In this document: positions 6,638 through 13,974 of the stretch, piece after piece
Layout: the number at the start of each line of letters is the position of its first letter
How positions within the stretch are numbered: the first letter of the stretch is position 1
Source: JAXDAY01 sp034679345
GTDB taxonomy: Bacteria > Eisenbacteria > RBG-16-71-46 > CAIMUX01 > VGJL01
NCBI GenBank assembly: GCA_034679345.1
Contig: JAXDAY010000016.1
Coordinates: 1 to 24,002 of the forward strand
Direction: 5' to 3'
Length of the DNA: 24,002 nt
The notes under the pieces: generated by a model
Database searches by the model: none
Seen by the model: only the letters and a program-made list of their open reading frames with translations
What the model was told of the DNA's origin: nothing
Translations under genes and position numbers: made by a program

Positions 6638-9550
6638 TCATCGAAGGACGACGAGTCTGCGGCTCAACTCCTTGCCCTGCGCGCTCAACCGGCAGAAGTA
6701 TACTCCGGGCGCGACCTCGTGGCCGCCGTCCGTGCGGCCGTCCCAGCTACGTTGATGCGCTCCGGCCGGGAGAACGCCTTCGACGAGGCCGCGAACCCTC
6801 CGCCCGTCGGGACCATAGAGGATCAGCGAGACCGGGCCGGAGGATGGGAGGGCGAAGCCGATCGACATCTCCGCCCGCGCGGGACTCGGCCGCGCCGGAT
6901 CCAGGCGGAGCGTCAGCGGCCCCGACGTTTCGGGAGCGTCGATGGTGGTCGAGAGCCCGCTGAGCTCGAAGTCGTCGACCGCCGCCTCGACGAGAGAACC
7001 GCTCACCAGGTCGCTCGCCACGAAGCGGACGACCATCCGGTCGGTCGGCGCGATGTAGTCGCCGATGAGGAACGACCTCTCCTGCCACGAGTTCGCCGAA
7101 GCGCTCGTTCTCTCCAGGTCGACCCATGTGGATCCGCCATTGTTCGAGATCTGGACAACCCACTCGTCCTCTCCGGGATTGTTGCCCAGATTGTTCGTGT
7201 ACCACCGCCAGTAGGTGACCCGCGGATCGACGACGTGAGCCAGGTCGAACTCAGGCGTCGTGAGGGTCGTCTTTCCTCCGTCGACGTCCGCTTCGCCGGC
7301 CGCCCCACCCACCGAGCCCTGCCCCGTGAAGAAGCAATCCGTCCCCGGCGTCGCGGTGTGGTCGTCCTCGGTCTGCGTCTGCGAGCCATTGTAGGTCGTG
7401 CCGTTCGGATCCATGCGCACCCAGCGGCCGCTCGTCGCCGTGTCGTCGCCGTCGGCGAGGCGCCAGGGACCGTCGCTCTCCGCCTCGTCGTAGTAGTGCG
7501 TGCCGACCTTGACCCGGAAGCCGGAGACCGCCTCGTACCCCACACCTGCGGAGATCGAGAGCGAGCCGTCGAGAAGCTCGCCGACCTCCGCCTCCGCTGA
7601 GACGACGACGCGATACCCGGGGCTGAGTGTCGCCGTCCCGCCGGCCGGAATCGAGGCGGCCTGCGCGAGATCGTCCAAGACGATCAGGTGGGGATTCAGG
7701 CTCGTGAGCGTCGCCTCGACATCCAGCGCGTCCTGGCCACCGCGATTGAGCAGGTCGACCTCGATCAGGAGGACCTCGCCCGGATCGATGACTCCGTTCG
7801 GATAACCGGTCTGGAGATCATCGATGCGATGGAAGTAATAGCTCAGGGAGGGCGCCACGACGGCGAGCTGGAATTGAAGCGGCCGGCTCCCGGTGTCATC
7901 GGTCATGGTCAAGGTGAAGGGCACGGTCGCGCCGTCGAGCGCCGAGGGGTCCACCGCGAACCGAAGCGCCGTCGTGTTGATCCCCTCTCCACCCGGCGGT
8001 ATGTCGGCCCAGCTCGCCTCGGGCGTCAGGATCGTCACATCCCCGCTCTGCGTGCCGAGGGTGCCGTGGACGTGGGTCGCCGCCGCCGTGCCGGCGTTTC
8101 GGACGGTCGCCCACAGCTCGATCGTCTCTCCGGGGTTCAGATCGCCGTCGCCGTTGCCGTTGGACCCGCCGTTGATGTCGTCGTCCACATCGGTCGATTC
8201 CAGGACCAGGTACGATCCCTCCGGATTGACCGGTAGGGCCGTCACGGCCGCCGCGGCGAGGTTCGCCTGCGCGCAGTAGAGCGGATAGTCCTGCGGATAC
8301 CGCTCGACCAGATCCTCGCAGGTGTGGTACCAAGGGCAGAAATCACTGCCCCAAGCCTCGTCCTCGATGGAGCAGACCGCCCTGAAGCCGTGATCCCAGA
8401 ACGAAGCGTGATCGCTGCCGGAGAGCGACTCGACGAGGACGACGGGCTGGATGAGCCCGGGGATGTAGGTGTTGATCGCCGTCTCGAGGATCGTCGCGAT
8501 CGGCTGGGAGTTGCTGTTCGTATAGATCACGAGATCGGGCGGCGCGGGATCGGTCCCGCGATAGGCGATCATGTCGCAATTATAGACGCCGACGATGTCC
8601 TCGTTCTGCTGGTCCATGTCCGCCGCGTAAGCGGCCGATCCGACCAATCCCTGCTCCTCACCGTTGAAGCACGCGAACTTGAGCGTGTACTGAAAGAGGT
8701 ACTGGCTCATGACGCGCGCGGCCTCCAGGACCGCCGTCGTGCCGCTGGCATTGTCGTCCGCGCCGGGCGCGCAGGATTGAGGCGTATCGGATATCGCATC
8801 CATGTGCGCGCAGATGTAGACAACCTTCGTGGGATCGACGATCCCCGGTAGCGTGGCGATCACGTTTCTCCGCGTCCCGTTCTGCTCGTAATAGTGGAAC
8901 TCGGCCTGCAGGCCCATGGCGAGAAACTCATCGAGGAGCCACTGCGTGGCATTGAGATTCCCGGTCGTGTTGTAGTAGCGCGTCACGAAATCCTCAAGCG
9001 TCTGCCAGCTCGGCATATAGTCCTCGGTCGTGAGGGAGTTGACCATGTCCTGGACGAGAGGATCGATTTCTCGAGGCGCCACGGGTTCCGCGGGCGCCTC
9101 CGCCGGCCACACCTTGGGGGTGAGGGTCACGCGCACCGGTTGCTTGAGCCCTCGGAGCGAACGGCTCGATTCGACATCCAGACGGGGGATCTCCCCCGTG
9201 GTGGCCACGACCGCCTCGCGGCCGGAGCGGACGATCACGCGATCGGAACCGGCGAAGCCGGCGTCCCGCGCGCTCTCGAGGAGATAGACGAAGAGCGCCT
9301 CTCCCTCCTGAAGATCGATCCTGGTTGCGCCTCTCGATTCGAACGAGCCGGCTTTTGCCGCCTCGATTCCCACGATCCTGCCGGAGAGCCCCTCGTAGAA
9401 GAGGTCCGCCCCGGAGAGCTCCGCCGTCGAGATCGAGGATGGGGCCCAGACGGGCACCCTCTCTGCCGCTGTGACGGTTCCCGCTCCAAAGGCGAGGAAT
9501 GCTGCAAGCGTCAAGAAGATCCAGCGCGAGTCGATGAGGCGACGGGACAT
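6638..9550 (-). CDS. Secreted M28 metallopeptidase with FlgD-like C-terminal domain
   Basis: A 970-residue exported zinc aminopeptidase. Residues 1-30 form a signal peptide. The M28 domain spans about 170-440 with all five expected ligand regions: CAHMD (His249), GADDNASG (Asp265), NGEEQG (Glu298/299), NCDM (Asp326) and WYHTCED (His409). After it come DVDDDINGGSNGNGDGD, a calcium-loop-like linker, two CARDB-like beta domains (about 450-640), a jelly-roll region (about 665-870) as seen in other secreted FCB peptidases, and a FlgD-like Ig module (about 885-970) containing GVYFCRLSAQGKELSRRLVV. Such tails act as secretion or anchoring signals in FCB bacteria; no secretion genes are in the window. 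The ATG at 9562 lies inside the GGAGGAG site, so the ATG at 9550 is preferred. Confidence 0.93.
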   Translation of the reverse strand: MSRRLIDSRWIFLTLAAFLAFGAGTVTAAERVPVWAPSSISTAELSGADLFYEGLSGRIVGIEAAKAGSFESRGATRIDLQEGEALFVYLLESARDAGFAGSDRVIVRSGREAVVATTGEIPRLDVESSRSLRGLKQPVRVTLTPKVWPAEAPAEPVAPREIDPLVQDMVNSLTTEDYMPSWQTLEDFVTRYYNTTGNLNATQWLLDEFLAMGLQAEFHYYEQNGTRRNVIATLPGIVDPTKVVYICAHMDAISDTPQSCAPGADDNASGTTAVLEAARVMSQYLFQYTLKFACFNGEEQGLVGSAAYAADMDQQNEDIVGVYNCDMIAYRGTDPAPPDLVIYTNSNSQPIATILETAINTYIPGLIQPVVLVESLSGSDHASFWDHGFRAVCSIEDEAWGSDFCPWYHTCEDLVERYPQDYPLYCAQANLAAAAVTALPVNPEGSYLVLESTDVDDDINGGSNGNGDGDLNPGETIELWATVRNAGTAAATHVHGTLGTQSGDVTILTPEASWADIPPGGEGINTTALRFAVDPSALDGATVPFTLTMTDDTGSRPLQFQLAVVAPSLSYYFHRIDDLQTGYPNGVIDPGEVLLIEVDLLNRGGQDALDVEATLTSLNPHLIVLDDLAQAASIPAGGTATLSPGYRVVVSAEAEVGELLDGSLSISAGVGYEAVSGFRVKVGTHYYDEAESDGPWRLADGDDTATSGRWVRMDPNGTTYNGSQTQTEDDHTATPGTDCFFTGQGSVGGAAGEADVDGGKTTLTTPEFDLAHVVDPRVTYWRWYTNNLGNNPGEDEWVVQISNNGGSTWVDLERTSASANSWQERSFLIGDYIAPTDRMVVRFVASDLVSGSLVEAAVDDFELSGLSTTIDAPETSGPLTLRLDPARPSPARAEMSIGFALPSSGPVSLILYGPDGRRVRGLVEGVLPAGAHQRSWDGRTDGGHEVAPGVYFCRLSAQGKELSRRLVVLR

Positions 9551-9616
9551 TTTCTCCTCCATCCAGCTAGATGCCGTGTTCCCTTGGCCCGGGCCGGACG
9601 GTCCAAGACCGCATCA

Positions 9617-9625
9617 ATTCTACCA
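9617..9625 (-). promoter_or_regulatory. Extended -10 promoter of the M28 gene
   Basis: On the minus strand TGG-TAGAAT forms an extended -10 element about 67 bases upstream of the start codon. No -35 is evident. A TCCCC/GGGGA dyad (9628-9643) lies just upstream, where an operator or -35 contact would be. Confidence 0.38.
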
Positions 9626-9765
9626 CTTCCCCCACATCGGGGACTACGGCGGTGACGCCGCTGCCGCAACAGGTCGCGCTGGCCGCCCGCGTCGCCATTC
9701 GTCGCCCGGTGGTGCTTGGAGTATGCTGGGCGCGGGCGGATGGCGCCCGGAAAGGCCGGTCCAGC

Positions 9766-10614
9766 ATGGGTTTCGCGCAGATCCTCGCGTTGTCGGCGCT
9801 CGCTTCCATGGGCACGGGCGATTTCCTCGAGGGGCTCCCGCCTCCGCCGGGCATGGAACGCGACGGCCAGGTAGCCGTCTATCCACCCGAGAGACTCTGG
9901 GACTACATCGACGGCGCCGCCGAGCTCTACATCGATTACGGCGTCGAGGAGACGGCGACGGTCGCCTTCAAGCGATCGCGGGCGGATCTCCCCGAGATCG
10001 TGATCGACCTGCACCGGATGGCTGATCCGAAGGGGGCGTTCGGGCTCTTCTCCGCTGAGGAGATCCGCGGCGCAGAGGATGCAGGACTCGGCTCGGCCTC
10101 GATCTGGACCGCGGGTTTCCTGGTCTTCCGCAAGGGGCGCTACTACGCGCGCGTGGTGTCGGAGGTCTCCAAGGATTCGACGATCGCCTGTGTCGCGGCT
10201 TTGGCGGATCGACTGCCCTCCGAGGAGGAGAGCTTCCCGATCCTCGATCTCTTCCCGGCCGACGGCAGGATCGCTTCGAAGGACGGCTATGTCGCCCGCG
10301 CCTTCCTGGGGATCCGGGGATTCGACGACCTCTGGACCGCCTCTTACGCCGATTCCACGGGCGAGTACCGTCTCATCCTGCGCGGGAACCGGCTGCCCCT
10401 ACGGGAGAAGGACCTCGAAGGGGTCGGGAGGATCGCTTCGGTTCCGACCGACGAGAGCCCGATCCAGATGATCGAGCTGCCTGGAGATCGCGCCTTGATT
10501 CTCTTCTACGTCAGGAAGTGCTACTACCTCTCCGGCTACTATGGACGCAAGCCGGACGCCGCGATGATCAAGCGAATCGCGCTCTGGGTCGACGGCTTGC
10601 CGAAGATGCCGTGA
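9766..10614 (+). CDS. DUF6599 family protein
   Basis: A 282-residue protein of unknown function. The family hallmark is VYPPERLWDYIDGAAELYID followed by YG at about residues 38-59; the rest is alternating strand and helix segments with DLHRMADPKGAFGLFSAEEI about 83-102 and a hydrophobic C-terminal segment RALILFYVRKCYYLSGYYGR. I use the ATG at 9766: it precedes a short hydrophobic stretch (MGFAQILALSALASMGTGDF) that could be a signal peptide, consistent with envelope location. The ribosome binding site is weak (AAAGG at distance). The frame remains open upstream to 9571 but that part has no coding look. The stop is eight bases before the next start, so the two are in one operon. Confidence 0.8.
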   Translation: MGFAQILALSALASMGTGDFLEGLPPPPGMERDGQVAVYPPERLWDYIDGAAELYIDYGVEETATVAFKRSRADLPEIVIDLHRMADPKGAFGLFSAEEIRGAEDAGLGSASIWTAGFLVFRKGRYYARVVSEVSKDSTIACVAALADRLPSEEESFPILDLFPADGRIASKDGYVARAFLGIRGFDDLWTASYADSTGEYRLILRGNRLPLREKDLEGVGRIASVPTDESPIQMIELPGDRALILFYVRKCYYLSGYYGRKPDAAMIKRIALWVDGLPKMP

Positions 10615-10621
10615 GGTGACG

Positions 10622-11158
10622 ATGGCCGCCATGCCCACGTTGACCCGCCCGATGCCCGCAAGCGCGCGCATCCGCGCGCAGGTTCGCGGGAAGATCTACC
10701 TCCTGCCGCTGCTGGGGTTGATCCCCTGCTTCCTGCTTGCGAGCTACTCGCTCACCGAGCCGTGGGCCCGGGCCCGCGTGCTCGGGTTCTTGGGAATCTC
10801 GCGCAGCCCCGGCGCGGTCCTTCTGGTCATCGTCAGCTTGGCGGGCATGATCGGCGCGAGCTTCGCCGTCGCGACATCTTCCCGCCGGCGAGAGATTGCC
10901 GCCGCCGTTCACATCGCCACCGGGATCCTCATGGCGGCTGTCGCCTGGGGAGCATTCTCGATGATCCAGCACTCGGGCGTGCGCCTGCTCGGCGTCGCTC
11001 CGCTGGCCTCCGTTCGTCCGGGCCGGGGACTCCGCCATTTCGTGCTCGCGGCCGCGCTCGTTGTGGTTCTCGGCATGATCGAGCTATTCCTCGCGGCTCG
11101 GAGGCGGCGATCGGCGGCGTTGTCGATGCTTGAAAACGAGGGGCGACGGGACGGATAA
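10622..11158 (+). CDS. Four-helix membrane protein of unknown function
   Basis: I do not recognise this 178-residue protein. It has a basic N terminus and four hydrophobic segments at about 26-46, 64-86, 92-116 and 140-161, separated by short basic loops (SSRRRE, AARRRR), the pattern of a small polytopic inner-membrane protein. The start at 10622 follows GAGGTG by three bases; this site overlaps the stop region of the preceding DUF6599 gene, suggesting coupled translation. The neighbouring DUF6599 gene upstream and hisC 50 bases downstream suggest one transcript, but give no hint of function. Confidence 0.75.
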   Translation: MAAMPTLTRPMPASARIRAQVRGKIYLLPLLGLIPCFLLASYSLTEPWARARVLGFLGISRSPGAVLLVIVSLAGMIGASFAVATSSRRREIAAAVHIATGILMAAVAWGAFSMIQHSGVRLLGVAPLASVRPGRGLRHFVLAAALVVVLGMIELFLAARRRRSAALSMLENEGRRDG

Positions 11159-11208
11159 TCGCAGCGGTTGGAATCGATCGCGCATCGGATCGATTGGAGG
11201 AGGGGAAG

Positions 11209-12333
11209 ATGAGGAGAGCGCCGGAAGCGCCCGAGTATGTCCGAAACCTCGCCGTCTATGTCCCGGGCAAGCCGATCGAAGAGGTCCGCCGGGAACTCGG
11301 GATCACCGATGAGATCGTCAAGCTGGCCTCAAACGAGAATCCGCTCGGCGCATCGCCCAAGGCGATCGAGGCGATCCAGCGCGCCCTTCCCGGCCTGAAC
11401 CGTTATCCCGACGGAGGCGGCTTCTACTTCCGCGAGGCGATCGCGCACCGGCACGCCGTGTCGCTCGATTCCGTGATCCTCGGCAACGGATCGAGCGAGG
11501 TGATCGAGATGCTCGCCCGCGCCTACCTCGCCGACGGGGACGAGGCCGTCTTCTCGCAGCAGTCGTTCGTGATGTATCCGATCGCGATTTCGGCGGTAAA
11601 CGGAAGAGGGATCGCGGTCCCCGCCACGGCGGAGCGCCGGCACGACGTCGACGCGATGGCCCGCGCGGTCACCGCCCGCACGAAGCTGATCTATGTCGCA
11701 AACCCCTCGAATCCCGCGGGAACCTATATCGCGAGGAAGGACCTGGACTATCTGATCGCGCGCGTGCCCGAGAACGTGCTGATCGTGATGGACCAGGCAT
11801 ATCAGGAGTACGTCGAGGAGGCTGACTATCCCGATCCGTTGGACGACTTCAAGTCAGGACGGGAGAACCTCGTCGTGCTGCGCACCCTCTCGAAGATCTA
11901 TGGCCTCGCGGGCATTCGGGTCGGCTACGGGATCGCGCACCCCGAGGTGATCTCCGTTCTGAATCGCGTCCGCTCGCCGTTCAACACCTCGAGCCTGGCG
12001 CAGGCTGCCGGCTTGGCGGCGCTCGGCGACGACGCGTGGGTCGAGCACTGCCGGAAGGCGAACGCCGGCGAGCGCGGCTTCCTCCATGCGGAGTTGACCC
12101 GGCGCCGAATCCGCCACACGCCATCGGTCACGAACTTCATCCTGGTCGAGTTCACCGGGAGGGTGGGCGATCTGATCCCCGCCTTCGAGAAGCGCGGCGT
12201 CATCATCCGTCCCGTCGGCGGTCCGGGCCTGGCGAACTGCGCGCGCGTGAGCGTGGGCACGCGCACGGAGAACGACCGTTTCCTGGCGGCGCTCGACGCG
12301 CTGATCGAAGGCTCGCCGCTCGGTCGACCTTAG
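11209..12333 (+). CDS. hisC: Histidinol-phosphate aminotransferase
   Basis: A 374-residue PLP-dependent fold type I aminotransferase of the HisC group, which converts imidazole acetol phosphate and glutamate to histidinol phosphate. Seen: the N-terminal KLASNENPLGASPKA, the phosphate-side NGSSEV near residue 100, NPSNPAGT about 166-173, DQAYQEY about 196-202 and the PLP lysine in TLSKIYGLAGIRVGYG (Lys229). The start follows GGAGGAGGGG closely; an in-frame TTG at 11194 lies upstream inside that site. No other his genes are nearby, and HisC paralogues in many bacteria work on aromatic amino acids, so the substrate is not certain. The CDF transporter begins one base after the stop. Confidence 0.92.
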   Translation: MRRAPEAPEYVRNLAVYVPGKPIEEVRRELGITDEIVKLASNENPLGASPKAIEAIQRALPGLNRYPDGGGFYFREAIAHRHAVSLDSVILGNGSSEVIEMLARAYLADGDEAVFSQQSFVMYPIAISAVNGRGIAVPATAERRHDVDAMARAVTARTKLIYVANPSNPAGTYIARKDLDYLIARVPENVLIVMDQAYQEYVEEADYPDPLDDFKSGRENLVVLRTLSKIYGLAGIRVGYGIAHPEVISVLNRVRSPFNTSSLAQAAGLAALGDDAWVEHCRKANAGERGFLHAELTRRRIRHTPSVTNFILVEFTGRVGDLIPAFEKRGVIIRPVGGPGLANCARVSVGTRTENDRFLAALDALIEGSPLGRP

Positions 12334-12334
12334 C

Positions 12335-13378
12335 GTGTCTTCGCGTAGACTGAGCTCTCTGATTCCGCCCGGCACCGAGGATCGGGCCCGGCTGACCGCG
12401 GGACTCGTCTCCTTTGCCGCGGGCACCGTCATCCTTCTCGCGAAGCTGGTCGCATTCTCGATCACCGGGTCCTCGGCGATCCTCTCCGACAGCCTCGAGG
12501 GGATCGTGAATGTCGTCGCGGCGCTCTTCGCTGTCGGCAGCATCCTCTTCGCGGGCCGTCCCGCCGATCGGGGCCACCCGTACGGGCACGGCAAGATCGA
12601 GTTCTTCTCCGCGGCGTTCGAAGGCGGTCTCATCTCATTCGCGGCGGTCGGGACCGGAGTCGCCGCGGTGAGGGCGCTGATCGAGCCCCATCCTCTGAGA
12701 TCGCTGGACATGGGGCTCGCCATCATCGCGGCGGCCGGCGTGGGAAACGCTCTTCTTGGGCTCCATCTGATCCGCGCGGGGAAGAAGACGAAGTCGCTGA
12801 TCCTCCTCGCCGACGGCCACCATGTCCTCTCCGATTTCTGGACGACGGCCGGCGTGATCCTGGGCCTTCTTCTCGTGCGGGCGACGGGGATCCGTTGGAT
12901 CGACCCGCTGGTCGCACTCGTCGTCGCGGCGAATCTGGCCCGCACGGGATTCAAGCTCGTCCGGCAATCCGCGCGCGCTTTGCTGGACGAGGAGGACACC
13001 CAGCTGCTCCAGAGCATACTCGAAGCGGGGGAAGCCGCCAGGCGGCCGGGCATCATCCGGCTTCACCATCTCCGCGCGATCCGCGTGGGACGATTCGTCC
13101 ACATCGATGCGCATCTCGTCGTCCCGGAGTTCTGGACCGTGCTCGAATCGCACGATTTCGCGGACGAGTTCGAGCGACGCCTCATGGAGAGAGGCGCGCT
13201 CGAGGGGGAGGTCGCATTCCATAACGATCCGTGCAGGAGGCTCTACTGCCAAGCCTGCGACCTGCCCGAGTGCGGGATCCGGGTAAAGCCGTTCGCGCAC
13301 CGGCCTTCCATGACCCTCGAGGAGGCGACGCAACCCGATCCCCCGCCCGGAGAATCGCTCCGGCTCCCCTTCGGCTGA
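12335..13378 (+). CDS. Cation diffusion facilitator with C-terminal four-Cys motif
   Basis: A 347-residue CDF-family metal efflux protein of the inner membrane, exchanging divalent metal for protons. Six hydrophobic segments fill about residues 20-205, then a cytoplasmic domain follows. Typical CDF features are HPYGHGKIEF in the TM2-TM3 loop (81-90) and HHVLSD in TM5 (His163, Asp167). In TM2 the motif reads SDSLEGIVN (51-59), so Glu and Asn stand where many family members have His or Asp and Asp; this may change metal preference. The C-terminal domain ends with DPC-x4-CQAC-x4-C, Cys at 300, 305, 308 and 313, a probable regulatory metal site. The start is a GTG one base after the hisC stop with no strong binding site, so translation is likely coupled. 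It converges on the bacilliredoxin gene with only 13 bases between. Confidence 0.9.
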   Translation: MSSRRLSSLIPPGTEDRARLTAGLVSFAAGTVILLAKLVAFSITGSSAILSDSLEGIVNVVAALFAVGSILFAGRPADRGHPYGHGKIEFFSAAFEGGLISFAAVGTGVAAVRALIEPHPLRSLDMGLAIIAAAGVGNALLGLHLIRAGKKTKSLILLADGHHVLSDFWTTAGVILGLLLVRATGIRWIDPLVALVVAANLARTGFKLVRQSARALLDEEDTQLLQSILEAGEAARRPGIIRLHHLRAIRVGRFVHIDAHLVVPEFWTVLESHDFADEFERRLMERGALEGEVAFHNDPCRRLYCQACDLPECGIRVKPFAHRPSMTLEEATQPDPPPGESLRLPFG

Positions 13379-13391
13379 TCCCGCGAGGCGG

Positions 13392-13811
13392 TCAATCGCA
13401 GTAGCGATCGTAGGCCTGGATCAGATTGGCTGCCAGATCCGCCGCGCTGCGTCCCTCGATCTCATGGCGCTGCACGATGTGCACCAGCCGCCCGTCCTTG
13501 AAGAGCGCCACCTGCGGCGATGTCGGTGGATGAGGGGCGAAGCGGTTCCTCGCCCGGGCGGTGGCCTCCGTGTCGACTCCAGCGAATACCGAGACGACCG
13601 ATTCGGGACGCCGTGAGTGCGTCAGCGACAGGGCGAGACCCGGCCGCGCCATGCCGGCGGCGCAGCCGCAGACCGAGTTGACGAAGACGAGAAGTGTCTT
13701 CACGTCGGAATCGAACGCCGCATCGACTTCTTGAGGCGTGCGGAGCTCCCGGATCCCGATCCGGCTCAACTCCTCGCGCATGGGCTGGACCATCTCCAGC
13801 GGATAAGGCAT
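13392..13811 (-). CDS. Bacilliredoxin, BrxA/BrxB family
   Basis: A 139-residue thioredoxin-fold protein of the YphP/YqiW (BrxA/BrxB) family, length typical. The hallmark is CGC in FVNSVCGCAAGMARPG (about residues 44-59), and PTSPQVALFKDGRLVHIVQR holds the cis-Pro loop and last strands. Bacilliredoxins remove bacillithiol from mixed disulfides on proteins, so this organism may use bacillithiol or another low-molecular thiol; that is inference. A clear GAGGAGGT binding site stands four bases before the ATG at 13811. It is divergent from the sigma-54 activator gene. Cys residues at the active site are both present, so it should be functional. Confidence 0.92.
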   Translation of the reverse strand: MPYPLEMVQPMREELSRIGIRELRTPQEVDAAFDSDVKTLLVFVNSVCGCAAGMARPGLALSLTHSRRPESVVSVFAGVDTEATARARNRFAPHPPTSPQVALFKDGRLVHIVQRHEIEGRSAADLAANLIQAYDRYCD

Positions 13812-13928
13812 GGGGACCTCCTCTTCGATTGAACCGATCCGAGGGACCGGCTCTTCGTCGAATGTATGTGCTTACTTTCACAACCTTTCGGCCCGGCTGG
13901 TCAACTCCGGTTGCGCGCCTCCGGGCTG

Positions 13929-13937
13929 TGCTACAAT
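13929..13937 (+). promoter_or_regulatory. Extended -10 promoter of the sigma-54 activator gene
   Basis: TGC-TACAAT is an extended -10 element. TTGCGC at 13910-13915 lies 13 bases upstream of the TG and 16 of TACAAT (15 intervening bases by strict count between the hexamers is short for a -35). A start near 13944 leaves about 30 bases of leader before the GTG at 13975, and rules out the longer upstream reading frame. Confidence 0.45.
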
Positions 13938-13974
13938 CATACATTCTCGCATGCAGCGCATGAGGAGATGTCAT

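Noticed and set aside
13810..13974. Longer N terminus for the sigma-54 activator, from 13810
   Set aside because: The first 45 codons overlap the promoter, and the binding site of the bacilliredoxin gene is antisense there; sequence is not TPR-like.
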